Shown here: one piece after another, positions 11,341 through 22,300 of the stretch
Numbering within the stretch: position 1 is the first letter of the stretch
How the letters are laid out: each line of letters opens with the position of its first letter
Source of the DNA: Sternotherus odoratus
Lineage: Eukaryota > Chordata > Testudines > Kinosternidae
DNA: 64,000 bases
Direction of reading: 5' to 3'
Assembly: GCA_032164245.1 (NCBI GenBank)
Contig: JAVMKO010000002.1
Coordinates: 94,563,340 to 94,627,339 of the forward strand
The notes under the pieces: model-generated
The model's database searches: none
What the model was told of the DNA's origin: nothing
The model's input: the letters and a program-made list of their open reading frames with translations, nothing else
Made by a program: the position numbers and the translations under genes

Positions 11341-11482
11341 CTAGGAGGTATATAATTAGTTATATAATTACTAATTATATATATTATGAATTATATAATT
11401 ACTAATATATAATTCGTAATAGAATATATTATATTATAATTAGTAATAATAATATTAGTAATTATTAGACTATTAGTAACAG
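11341..11482. repeat. AT-rich low-complexity tract
   Basis: About 140 bp of near-pure A/T built from tataatta and attagtaat units, capable of many alternative hairpins. No coding or element signal. Confidence 0.7.
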
Positions 11483-11688
11483 TGGTATTTAATAAACAAA
11501 TTAATGTCAAGATGGTATAGTTTTCATTTTTGTCTCTCTAGAGTGGGCACAGTTGAGTCTGCGTTGAAACGCCAAGGTAATGATGCCACAAATAATAAAC
11601 TGTCAGCAATTCCCCATTCTAACATAAGAAAGTACACTTCCTATAATTTCTTAAAAACTTAGTTCAGATACTCAGGGCTGAGATGATA

Positions 11689-12595
11689 TCTATATATATA
11701 AAAGTCAAATGGTGTATGTGTGTATGCGTGCGTGCATGTATGCGTGTATGTACGTGCACTTACTCCTTCCACACTGTTTGAGCTAGAGACTTGAAATTTG
11801 GTACACTTATAGGTCTTAGGGTCCTAATCAGGGTAAGAGTCGAAAATTTTTCAAATCTCACCTCTGACGCCCCCCAGGGGTGAAATTATTTAAAGGCCAA
11901 TCACATCAGCTGGGCAGCTACTGTTCTCTGTGACATAGTTATGATGTCATAATACCCCCTCCAACGGACCCCGCATTCGCTCACCTCTCTGCCCCCTTCC
12001 CCCTCCAACGGACCCCGCACTCGCTCAGCTCTCTGCCTCCTCCCCTCCAACGGCCTCCACACTCGCTCAGCTCTCTGCCCCCTCCCCACCTCCGACGGAC
12101 CCGAGTTGGGTTTGGTAGGAGGGTAAGTGAGGTAGGGGTGTCGGGTTTGGTCGGGGGGTGAGGTGGGGGTGTCGGGTTTGGTCCGGGGGGGTAAGTGAGC
12201 CGAGGGTGTTGGGTTTGGTCTGGGGGGGGGGGGTGGGAAGGTGTCGGGCTGGGTGAGGTGTAGGTGTTGGTCAGGGGGTGTTGGGTTTGGTGGGGGGGGT
12301 AAGGTGGGGGTGTTGAGTTTGGTTGGGGGGTGAGGAGGGGGGTTGGGGTTGGTGGGGGGGAAGAGGTGGGTGTGTCAGGTTTGGTCTACGGGGTGAGGTG
12401 TGGGTGTTGGTCAGGGGGTGTTGGGGTTGGTCGGGGGGTGAAAATGTGAGTCGGGGTTGGTCGGGGGGTAAGTGAGGTGGGGGTGTCAGGTTTGCTCTCT
12501 GCCCCCTCCCCCCTCCAACGGACCCCGCACTCGCTCAGCTCTCTGTCCCCTCCCCACCTCCGACGGATCCGAGCAACGCCGGGTATTTTTGCTAG
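11689..12595 (+). mobile_element. Non-autonomous Helitron
   Basis: The 5' end is TCTATATATATAAAAGTC, preceded by A (11688). The 3' end is CGAGCAACGCCGGGTA, then TTTTTG and CTAG, followed by T (12596). TC at the start, CTAG at the end, a GC-rich hairpin-forming segment just before it and insertion between A and T are the Helitron hallmarks. The interior also matches the common pattern (ctgtttgagctagagacttg, aatttggtacac). No Rep/helicase ORF is present. The centre is filled by two tandem repeats, annotated separately. Confidence 0.88.
11953..12560. repeat. Tandem repeats inside the Helitron
   Basis: Two units alternate. Unit 1 (~40 bp: 'ccctccaacggaccccgcac' then 'tcgctcagctctctgcc') occurs about three times at 11953-12110 and again at 12500-12555. 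Between them, 12115-12495 is a G-rich array of ~35-bp units built on 'gggtgtcgggtttggtcggg'. The G-runs could form G-quadruplexes. Confidence 0.8.
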
Positions 12596-12878
12596 TATCA
12601 TCATAAAATATTAGTAATGTAATTAAAGAAAAATTAAAGGTTTAAAGGCTGTACACTCAAAAAGTCAGATTCCTGCACCAACTTCAACCAACCTTGGAAA
12701 AATCACATAGGAGGTCCAGAAAATTAATCCAACTTGTCACCAGTGCTCTAAGTATGCTCAAGGTTTGGAACAAATGGAAGAGGGATGCTTGGAAGAGGGA
12801 TGTTTTCTGACGTATAGCTGCTTTGAAGGATACGTCTAAAAGATACACGAGTCACACCATGTACAAAGGCAGTTTAAC

Positions 12879-13169
12879 ATGCCTTTCTGTGCAACCATGG
12901 AGAACCTTCATGTAGCAAAACCCCTGTGGTCCCACTACACACACAGTGGGTCAGAGTATGAAGAACTTATGAAGATGTACAGATCTGTGTACTATGGAGC
13001 CAAATTAAATGAAGGCTACCTGTGTGCCACGGAGCACTGTGTATCCGGAGGAGAGGGCAATGGATTACATTGCATGGATCCATTCTCCTTGGCATGTTGT
13101 GAGTGCAAGTGGTGCACAGCCCATCATACGGCTGAAGTAGCAACTACAGAGCACAACTGCTGCCACTGA
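12879..13169 (+). other. Unidentified 96-codon open frame
   Basis: This open frame starts at ATG and ends at TGA, with Cys- and His-rich segments near its C-terminus (CCECKWC, HHTAEVATTEHNCCH). I recognise no family. It lies in intron sequence on the strand opposite to DTNBP1, without visible splice sites or promoter, and a length of 96 codons is compatible with chance. Possibly a fragment of an uncatalogued element. Confidence 0.15.
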
Positions 13170-13351
13170 ACAGCCAACTGTGGAAAAAGTTTGTGATTCT
13201 GGCTGTGTATAGCAGCCAGGATTTAAGTATTAGAGAATTTAAAGACGCATGAGATCTCAGAGCCATTACTCTTACTCTTATCCTGAGCTATAAGCAATTA
13301 CTACTTCTGCTGTGTATGATGCAGAAATGTCACTGAATTGGAATACTAAAG

Positions 13352-13656
13352 CAGGGGTTGGCAATCTTTCAGAAGTGGTGTGCCAAGTCTTTAGTTATTC
13401 ACTCTAAAGATTTTGCATGCCAGTAATACATTATTGTTTTTAGAAGGCCTCTTTCTGTAAGTCTATAAAATATAACTAAACTATTATTGTATGTAAAGCA
13501 AATAAGGTTTTTTAAATGTTTAGGAAGCTTCATTTAAAAGTAAATTAAAATGCAGAGCCACCCAGACCAGTGACCAGAACCTGGGCAGTGTGAGTGCCAT
13601 TGAAAATCAACTCGCGTGCCGCCTTCGGCACGTGTGCCATAAGGGGCCTACCCTTG
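13352..13656. mobile_element. Non-autonomous hAT-type element with perfect 8-bp TSD
   Basis: It is flanked by perfect tactaaag duplications at 13344-13351 and 13657-13664. It begins CAGGGGTTGGCAATC and ends GGGGCCTACCCTTG. The same family occurs in reverse orientation at 26644-26932: both carry 'gtgtgccaagtctt'-, 'ctgtaagtctataaaatata'- and 'cagagcc'-type blocks. Confidence 0.88.
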
Positions 13657-14639
13657 TACTAAAGGCTAGCAGCTCTCATTGACTGTAGAAATCTCTTGGA
13701 TTTCCCATAATAATTTCCGTCACTTTTGTCCTCTGTAGTGGTAGTCAAGGATTTCTTTTTGTACTCAAAAGAGACCGTATCCAAACAATAAATGGGACAT
13801 TTATGCAACTTCTAAGGATTTCCTCTTTCCAAGTCTTCCTTTTTGCCTAAACTTCAGCTGTTTAAATCCACACCGATCAAAGCTAACCAATAACAGTCAC
13901 ATGTCGCACTGACTTATTCTAATATTCTTCCCCAATAGGGAAGAATCAACTCAGATCATTTTAGATGAAGAACTGTAATACGCCTGTTTTCTAAGCTCAG
14001 TTACTGAGAGTTTACATGAAAAACCTTCTGACATGATTTCACACTTCTGCCAGTTACAATAAAAATCACCTAGGCTAAGCAAAAGGAAACTGCTGCACCA
14101 AAGATTTGTTTGTTTTCAATAACTCTAGCGATGCATGAAAACATTCAGCAAATTTGAAGCAACAGAAAACACGTGCACTGTTCCTTTTACAAAGACACTG
14201 AGTCACATTTTGTATCTTCTGACTATGCGTTATATAAAGGCAATTTATAATAGAGTTGAGTAGAGCTGACATCCACCTTTCAAAGTCTTATAAAGAAAAA
14301 AACATGGACCATATATTACCATAGATCCACAGATGAACTCCCACTGATGTTTGACACATGCTTCTTAAGGCATTATGGTTTTTTTCCCTCCACTCTAAAA
14401 GAACAGTGTGCTTTAGAATTAGAATTTCTCAGCAATACTTCTAATGTAAAGAGAAACAAGATGGTAAAAAATGCTAGTTCATAATTAGATCTAGGCCTGT
14501 AGGAATCCTACGTTTAGGACAGAGGTAAACCATTAACAGTGTGGTTTATTACCTAATACGACACTCATGTTTAGGGTTCAAAACAATTGCAAGAGTAGCC
14601 ACTTGACTTCAGAGGATTATGGGACATTTCTGGAAGTCA

Positions 14640-14935
14640 ACCAGAGTGCAGTAATGCAACACCTCATTCACATGGCGGTGGGGCGTCTCAGCCAAGACGC
14701 ATCAGATGTTATCCCTCTCGCCGAGGTGGAGTACCAGGAGCGCTCTAGCCACAGAGTCAGAGTGCTCTAAGTGCCTTGCCAGTTTGGACGGGGAGTGAGT
14801 TAGAGCGCACTGGGCGGCTTTAGTGCACTCTAACTTGCAACTGTAGCCAATCCCTTACTGAGGGTGTGGATTTTTCATACCTCTGAGAGATGTAGGGATG
14901 ATGATGTAAGTTTTCAGTGTAGACCAGCCCTAAGT
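14640..14935. mobile_element. Possible MITE, right end only
   Basis: The stretch contains 'agagcgcactgggcggcttt' and 'agtgcactctaac' near-palindromes and ends in 'cagtgtagaccagccctaa', which resembles the right ends of the MITEs at 1344-1507 and 57207-57485. The left end was not found. Confidence 0.35.
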
Positions 14936-15726
14936 CTCAAACTGTATCACTCAAACTGTTGCACTGTTCTATAGTCTACCTCTGAGTAGTTTACACCGGA
15001 ATGTGAGTGTTGGATCATTTAATCGGGAGCCCAGCTGAGAGTTGTGCTGAATGACTTCATTTTGGGGGCATCTAGTTTACAAAAGAAATGAGGTGCAGGA
15101 ATGGAGTTAAATCAAGCCAAAGTTTGGAAGCACCCTTCACCTTTTCTAGAATTCATCTGCTTTTTGTTGGTTTGTTAAAGTAGGACTATGAAGCCAGGGA
15201 AAACTTTAAAGAGGAGAAAATTTTAAACTAAAACCAATGTGCTTTTCCTATAATTTGTGTGTTTCTTAATGTTAGTAAAGATATCTGGGTTTGAGTAAAT
15301 GCTTTCTTCCACACAAGCCATCTTTCAAATACAGCAGAATCATGTCATGAAGTCACAAATCAGTGTTCAAATCAGTAAGCCAGCTATTCCAGAAATGATT
15401 GAGTCACACATATAAGAATGATTACTTCGCTATAAGATTAAATAGAAGAACCAAGAAATTCTCTTCCGAATAGTCTCTTCTTTGATACAATAAAATCTCC
15501 CAAATTTATACTCATGACCGGAAGATGCATGGATCACACAAGTTAAGAAATAGTGAGTAAGCAAACATTACAAACAATCTAGGAGAGTATATCTGAAAAT
15601 GTATTATAACAAGTATACATTTATTTATACTTGGTAGTATACTACAATAAAAGCTGTTTTTATATGACACGTCATCAACTGAAAGCTCTATAAACCGGCA
15701 TTTCTGATCTTCATTGAAATTCTGAT

Positions 15727-15985
15727 TTATAGTCCAGTTGGCGCAGGGCAGGAAGGAGGTCGAGGCGTGGGGGGTGATGTTGAGTGCAGGTTCTGGGAGG
15801 GAGTTTGGGTGCAGGAGGGGTCTTGTGGCGTGGGAGGAGCTGCGGGGTGCCTGATCCTTACCCCCCCTCCCCCCCCCCCCCCCCGCAAGTGGCAACCGTT
15901 TCTGGCTGCTCCTAGGCAGAGGTGCAGCAGGTTGGTGGCTCTGTGCGCTGTCCCTGCCCCAAGAACTAGCAATGCAGCTCTCATT
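15727..15985. repeat. GC-rich segment with long C run
   Basis: A GC-rich island inside AT-rich intron, with G-rich then C-rich halves and an almost pure C run at about 15860-15885. It may be the core of a decayed DNA transposon. Open frames here are compositional artefacts. Confidence 0.4.
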
Positions 15986-16610
15986 GGCTGGAATTACCTA
16001 TTATACCTTTTGCTGAGAAGTGGAATGAGAAAAATGGTTTGTGTCTGAGAGAATTATTGGGTTTGTGGATTAGTGCCCAAGGGTTCTCCTGTACTGAGTA
16101 TATGTGGAAACAAACAAACAAGTGAAAGACAAATTATTAAACTACAAGGAGCTGCAAAATAGTTTCAAATGTATGTTCAAATGTTTAAAATCCGGTATTT
16201 TTTTCTTCTCAAATAGCAGCCTCCTTGCCAAAGGAAAAGCACTACGGAAGGGCACAGCCATCTGTACCGGAAAAACTATATGCAAATTAGCGATATATTA
16301 CTTGAGCACTTTCAAAAGGCCTCAGATTCACTTCCAGGTGAAGACATTCTACCATTTCACAAGCAAATCTCAATTATTGCCTGACAATTCTTTAAAAACA
16401 TTTTAAAAATGTAAATACTTAGGTAAACGACATGTAAAACTAGAGAGTTTCTATATTTACTTCTAGTCTTCTGACATGCTTATTAGTGCAGAATTATGCC
16501 AGTTAATTTTCAAGACTGGAAATGATCAAAGCATGATAATCTCCTTCCCATTCTTCCCAGTAATTTAGTACACAGAGCAATAATTCTTAAACATCTTACT
16601 ATACAAACTA

Positions 16611-16916
16611 CAGTAGACTCTCGATTATCCAGCATGATAGGGAAAAAAATAATTCTGGTTAATAAAATCCTAGATAATCACCATCCATAGCAAATATGGG
16701 GAGTGGGGGTTGATTCACCAGCCATCCTGCACCAGGGGGAAGGGGGGTGTTGGTTCACTTGCTGCCGTGAGCCCTGGTGGGGTTTTTTTTTTGTGTGCGT
16801 GCGCTTGGGGCAGCAGCAAAACCAGAGCCGGCCCTGCGAGTTGCGCATATTTTATTTGACATCCTGGTTAATCCACATCCTGGTTAATCCAATCCTGGAT
16901 AATCGAGAGTCTACTG
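16611..16916. mobile_element. pogo/Tigger-like non-autonomous element
   Basis: The termini CAGTAGACTCTCGATTATCC and GGATAATCGAGAGTCTACTG are perfect 20-bp inverted repeats, flanked by TA (16609-16610 and 16917-16918). The interior repeats 'ctggttaat' motifs and has no transposase. Confidence 0.9.
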
Positions 16917-17430
16917 TATCAGAAATCATCATCTTGCAATTGTGCTGTTATTAACGTGCAAAACAAACAGGAAAACAAAACAAAAGAGGAACAGGATAAT
17001 GTAGTAAAGGTACTGATCAGCTGCAGAGAGTCTCTCTCTAAATTACCAGGCAAGCAACACAAAGAAATTCACTTACCTTGAAAACTTGAAAGAAATAGAC
17101 CGTTCATTGGAGATATTTGCTAGTCACCAGAATGGGTCTAACCAAGTCCCAGAACACACACCTCAAAACAACTATCATTGTGTACCAAGATTTCAAAATT
17201 TGTAAAAGCAGCTGGAGGAAAAGCAGCTTCCTAATACACCACAGGAAATACTACTATAGAGTCACATGGAAGTCATTAGAATTTAGAGACACTAATAATA
17301 TGCTCTGCAGAACAGCAAATATCTGAACCAGATTTTAAAAGCTGAAATACACAGACAAGCCTAAAAAAAACCCCTACATTCCCTCACACAATCTTAAAGC
17401 ACTAGCAGGTTACATACAGACAATTTTATG

Positions 17431-18525
17431 TAGCAGGGGGGTAGCTGTGTTAGTTTGTATCCACAAACACAAGGTCTGTGAGAGTGAGGGATCGTTTTCC
17501 AGGATAGGTTGTAGATTGTTGATGATGTGTTTTAGCTGGGGGCTGTATGTGATGATCAGTGGTGTTCTGTTATTTTCCTTATTGAGCCCATCCTGTAGTG
17601 ACTTCTAGGTACCAGTCTCATTCTGTCAATCTGTCTTCTCACTTCCCCTGATGGGTATTGTAGTTTTAAGAACGCTTGATAAAGATCTTGTAGGTGTTTG
17701 TCTGAGGGATCGGAGCAAAATCGGTTGTATCGTATAGCTTGGCAGTAGACAGTGGATTGTGTGATGTGTTCTGGATGGAAACTGGAGACATGTAGGTAAG
17801 CATAGCGGGTCAACAGGTTTCCTGTATAGGATGGTGTTTATGTGACCATCACTTATTTGCACTGTCGTGTCCAGGAAGTGCATCTTTTATGTTGACAGAT
17901 CCAGGCTGAGGTTGATGGTGGGGTGGAAATTGTTGAAATCCAGGTGAAATTCTTCAAGGGTCTCCTTCCTGTGGGTTCATATGATGAAGATGTCATCAAT
18001 GTAGCGCAAGTAGAGGAGGGGCGCTAAGGGACAAGAGCTGAGGAAGTGTTTTTCTAAGTCAGCTATAAAAAAGTTGGCATACCATGGTGCCATGTGGGTA
18101 CCCATAGCAGTGCTTCTGACTTGAAGGTATAAGTCGTACCCAATCTGAAATGGTTGTGGGTGAGGACAAAGTCACAAAGCTCAGCCACCAGGTGTTCCAC
18201 GGCCTGATCAGGGATACTGTTCTTGACAGTTTGTAGTCCATCCTTATGTGGAATATTGGTATAAAGAGCTTCTACATCCATGGTGGCCAGGATGGTGTTT
18301 TCTGGAAGATCACCAATGCATTGTAGTTTCCTCAGGAAGTCGGTGGTGTCTCGAAGATAGCTAGGAGTGCTGATAGCATAGGGTCTGAGGAGAGTCTCCA
18401 ATAGCCAGATAATCCTGCTGTAAGAGTACTGATGCTTGAGATGATAGGGCGTCCAGGGTTTCCAAATTTATGGATCTTCGATAGCAGATAGAATAACCCT
18501 GGTCGGGTCTTCGTCTGTAGATATG
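17431..18525 (-). pseudogene. Penelope-like retroelement, RT fragment lacking the endonuclease
   Basis: On the minus strand the translated pieces are typical of Penelope-like RTs: LPKIHK near 18480, then TMDVEALYTNIPH (about 18250-18290), FVLTHNHF, and the C-terminal YSPQLKHIINNLQPI-type segment near 17520. Several frameshifts break it. The downstream end (17431-17475) is the element's short 3' tail, reading 'ctaacacagctacccccc' in the sense direction. The GIY-YIG part seen in the 52 kb copy is missing, so RT is joined almost directly to the tail. Confidence 0.8.
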
Positions 18526-18639
18526 TTCCTGTTTACAATTTTATTGGAATCAAGTAAAGAATCATGCCATATTTATATTTTCTTTTGTTGCTGAAGTTTT
18601 CCTGATTTTTACTTACTTGCATTTATAGGGTCAGGTGTT

Positions 18640-18659
18640 AAAAAAAAAAAAAAAAAAAA
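18640..18659 (+). repeat. Poly(A) run
   Basis: Nineteen to twenty consecutive A followed by 'gagactctgctg'. No retroposon body was recognised upstream, so it may be simple sequence or the tail of an old insertion. Confidence 0.5.
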
Positions 18660-19137
18660 GAGACTCTGCTGAGGTAGAGCACACTGGCCTGCTATTGTAT
18701 ATGATAGGGATTGATGTTTAGCAGCTGCTGTCTGCTCCCAGAACCTTATGGACACTTTTGACTATACAAAAGCTATACAGCAATTACACACACAGGATCT
18801 GTCACAAACCAGTAGTACCCAGTCTTGAGATTTCCTTCCCCTGCATACAAAGACTGCTTCCTACCTTGTCCAAATACAGTTTGTTGTTTATTGCAAAAAA
18901 TCAAGACAGAAAAATATTATAGAAAATTACTATTAACATGGCGCATATTCTTTATTTTGTTTTCAGTTTACTTTTTCTGCAAGTCCAAAGCTATACTAGG
19001 CTGGAGGCTCATCTCTAGAACCATGGCTTTAGAAATCCCGTTTCAGAAAGCAGTAAAAATGTTTTTGGTTATTTTAGTTACCGCTAAGGCAGTCTCAGCT
19101 TTGATACTTGTCTTCACTTTGAATTAAGAGAGAGTTA

Positions 19138-19471
19138 CAGTAAACCCTCGATTTAACGGACCTCGATTTAACGGACTTCGGATGCAACGGACAAAATTTC
19201 TGAGCAAGTCTGATGCATTCCTGATCCATTTCTGGCGGGCTGGCTGCCGGCTACCGCCCGGCTCCCGGTGCCCGGGCGGGCTGGCTGACTGCTCCCGGAA
19301 GCCGGTGCCCGGGTCCCGGCAGCGGGTGGGCTGCGGAGCTGCCGCCCCAACCCTGTGGCGGGCGGGCTGCCGCTCCGACAGCTCATTTTTAAATTATTAT
19401 TAAATAACGGACTTTTTGATTTAACGGACACCCCCTCGCCCAAATTAGTCCGTTAAATGGAGGTTTTACTG
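19138..19471. mobile_element. pogo-like non-autonomous element
   Basis: The left end CAGTAAACCCTCGATTTAAC and the right end GTTAAATGGAGGTTTTACTG are inverted repeats, flanked by TA (19136-19137, 19472-19473). 'Aacggac'/'gtccgtt' motifs recur at both ends. The core (19230-19380) is GC-rich. It is related to the larger element at 21316-22298. Confidence 0.9.
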
Positions 19472-20479
19472 TAATCAAGAAGAGCAGACCATTTTTCATC
19501 TGTCTGTAAACATGTTGCTAAAGTGAAATTATGCTTAAGAATGGGCACTAGCTTATTAGAATTAAAACAGCTACTGTACCATACCATAAATATAGATATT
19601 ACTTAAGATGTAGCTAGCCACCTGCTTTACTACCTTAGTTTGTAGAGCATACTGTACGTCCTTCACAAGACATTAACATCACAAAAGCGCCAGAAGCAGC
19701 ATCCCCTCTCTCCAGCCTACATTAGATGTGTTCCAAAATACCCACCTTCTTCTCTGGGGCTAGGAATCTACTTGGGTAGCTTTTAGCTTCCTAAGAGGGA
19801 AATCAGGAATAGTAGTAATGACTTCATTAGGAGCTGGGGAGCACTGGGCACACTCCAGACCCACTCTCCTACCCCACTAAATAAACCTATTCCAGGCCTC
19901 CTTGCCTCCTCTGCTGATTACCTTCAGACCCTTCTCTATATGATGTTATTAGCATCTTAAGTGAAAATTGCACGGTACACCACCACTTGTTCTAATTCCA
20001 GCCATATCCAACTGCAGCATTTGCCATACACTTCTTCATGTGGGCTTTTCTTCCACTCATCGCCTATTACTTTACCACAATGCCATCTCTCCCATCCCTC
20101 CTGTTTTAAACTCATCTTTAACCACCTCATCTTGCCCAACTCCCCACAAAAATATATTGCTTCCTACCATTGTGGGTGATAAGAGGTAGCCATTAATTAT
20201 CATCATTTATACAGAACCAGTCGACACACTGCTAAACAAGAAAGATGAGAAAATAAGTGTTATGCAATTTAATTTCTTGGGGGTAGGGACTGTTATTTGT
20301 TCAGCACTTTGCACACTTTGGGCACTGGATAAATTAATTGATAGTACTACATATATGGTTCTTTGGATATACTCTGTACACTTCACTAGTCTTTCCTAGA
20401 TGAAAAGGAGAGATTCAGTATCAGGTAGCAGAAAATACCAATGCAGTATGAGAATACTGACATTTAGAATTATTTAGGA

Positions 20480-20690
20480 AGACAGTATGAAACAGGTGAA
20501 TGAGAATGCTGTTGAGAAACAGGAACACTTGAATTCTAATTCCATATGCTACTGGCTCATTGTGAGACCTGGGGGAAATCACTTTTCTCTGCTTTGATTT
20601 CCCATCTGTAAAATAGGGATAATACTTCAAAAGTCACTGAGTATTAAGGTTTATGCAGTACTTTGAATATGCAAAGTGTTAAGTATAACT
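20480..20690 (+). repeat. MIR SINE
   Basis: The segment 'ttgaattctaattccatatg', then 'ctactggctcattgtgagacct', 'ggggaaatcacttttctctg' and 'tcccatctgtaaaataggga' follows the MIR core and 3' region in order, with 'taatacttc...gtttatgcagtactttg' beyond. Diverged but collinear. Confidence 0.75.
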
Positions 20691-20789
20691 ATTTTTGAAT
20701 TCACTAACAGCTATCCTTTTGAATTCACTAATGACTATCCTCAGACTCATACTAAAAATAGACAACTAGACACCATAAGGAGGAATTCT

Positions 20790-21029
20790 GCTTTGGGGGA
20801 AGGGGCTGTCTGGGGCCCCATGGCTGCTCCTGCAGGGAGGAGGGCTGCCCAGGCTCCCAGCATGCCCCGGGTCAAGGTGCCTGGGGCTTCCCAAGCAAGG
20901 GCAGGTGCAGCGGGCCCTGGGGCTGCCCCATCTCAGTAGCCCTGGGGTCAGGCACACCACTGCTGCAGAAGTCAAGAGGTCCCATAAAGTCTCAGAATCC
21001 ATGACTTCCGTGACCGACTCACAGCCTTA
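20790..21029. mobile_element. hAT-like element fragment (family of 38675-39087)
   Basis: The right end 'ccatgacttccgtgaccgac', then 'tcacagcctta', is the inverse of the 'taaggctatgatttggtcac' end seen at 38675. The left end is missing. The interior is GC-rich. Confidence 0.6.
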
Positions 21030-21324
21030 ATAATAAGGTCCATCACAAATACATTAAACTGTCTGAGTGTTTAAAACTTGTGGATTAGATCCTCTGGGGA
21101 AAAGAGAGGGGAGGTAGGGCAGATTAATGGATTTATTAAGTAGGGAAAAGACATTAGTAAACACATTCTTTTCCTGTTCCCTTCCCAGTAGTTTAATCAA
21201 TTCAAATTAGTTTAGAAATGGATTTCTGTTGTGCCCTAGGACTTTGCTAACAGTTGGGATATTTTCACTGCAAGATGAGTGGGATACCTTAAATTCTCCC
21301 AGAAAAGAACTGCTACAGTGAAAC

Positions 21325-21470
21325 CTCGATATAACGGACTAATTCGGGCGAGGGGGTGTCCGTTAAAGCCGAAAGTCCGTTATTTAATAATTTTCTAAAA
21401 TTATTAAATAATGGACTTTCGGCTGACAATGGACACCCCCCTCGCCCGAATTAGTCCGTTATGTCCATGT
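21325..21470. repeat. Long inverted repeat (hairpin)
   Basis: The left arm, from 'ataacggactaattcgggcg' to 'gaaagtccgttatttaataa', is mirrored by the right arm from 'attattaaataatggacttt' to 'cgcccgaattagtccgttat', with a few mismatches and an apex near 21392-21400. It looks like an inverted duplication of the element's own end. Confidence 0.85.
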
Positions 21471-21479
21471 TTTACTTTT

Positions 21480-22210
21480 ATCACCGCCGGGAGCCCGGCT
21501 GCTGGGACCCTGGCGGGAGCCGTCAACCCGCCCGCCCGCGTCCCGGCTGGGGGGGGGGGGGGGGTTGACAGCTCCCGCCGGGCTCCCCGCTGTGGGGAGT
21601 CCGGCGGGAAGTGCCCGGCTCCCCCTGCAGGGAGCTGGGGGGGGGGGTTTGATAGCTCCCACCCGGCTCCCTGCAGGGGGAGCCGGGTGGGGTGGTTTGA
21701 AAGCTCCCGCCGGGCTCCCCACAGCGGGGAGCCCAGCGGGAGCTGTCAACTCCCCCCCCCCCCCGGCTCCCTGCAGGGGGAGCCGGACGGGGGGGGGGGG
21801 GGTTTGACAGTTCCCGCCGGGCTCCCCGCTGTGGGGAGCCCGGCGGGAGCTGTCAACTCGCCTGCCCGGCTCCCCGCAGCGGAGAGCCGGGCGGGAACTG
21901 TCAACCCGCCCCCCCCGCCCGCCTCCCCCTGAAGGGAGCCGGGTGGGGGGGCAGTTGACAGCTCCCGCCGGGCTCCCCGCTGTGGGGAGCCCGGCGGGAA
22001 CTGTCAACCCGCCCCGCCCAGCTCCCTCTGCGGGGAGCCGGGGGAGGGGGGGTTGACAGCTCCCGCCGGGCCCCCCGCTGCGGGGAGCCGGGTGGGAGCT
22101 GTCAACTCGCCCGCCGGGCTCCCCTCTGCGGGGATCCGGGTGGGAGCTGTCAACTTCTGCGGGGAGTGACAGCTCCTGCCCGGCTCCCCGGGGCGGGAGC
22201 CGGCAGCCCC
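21480..22210. repeat. GC-rich palindromic minisatellite
   Basis: About a dozen units combine 'gttgacagctcccgccgggc' with the self-complementary block 'gctccccgctgtggggagc', followed by 'ccggcgggaactgtcaaccc'. Each unit can fold on itself. G and C runs up to ~15 nt separate units. Confidence 0.88.
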
Positions 22211-22300
22211 TGAATAACGGATTTCGGATGCATCGGAAATTTTGTCCGTTGTATCCGAAGTCCATTAAATCGGGGTCCGTTAAATCGAGGGTTTACTGTA

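Larger units (their letters stand above)
21316..22298. mobile_element. pogo-like element with internal hairpin and GC-rich palindromic array
   Basis: Termini CAGTGAAACCTCGATATAAC and GTTAAATCGAGGGTTTACTG are flanked by TA (21314-21315, 22299-22300). Two structures lie inside: a ~70-bp-arm hairpin and a long GC-rich minisatellite, each annotated separately. No transposase frame is recognisable; the long open frames here arise from GC composition. Confidence 0.85.

Noticed and set aside
16104..16406. 100-codon plus-strand frame
   Set aside because: No recognisable family, no splice or promoter context, and AT-rich composition; chance open frame.
21411..22265. Long open frames (173 and 268 codons) on both strands
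   Set aside because: They lie in the GC-rich palindromic minisatellite and are a composition artefact of Gly/Pro/Ala-rich repeats.
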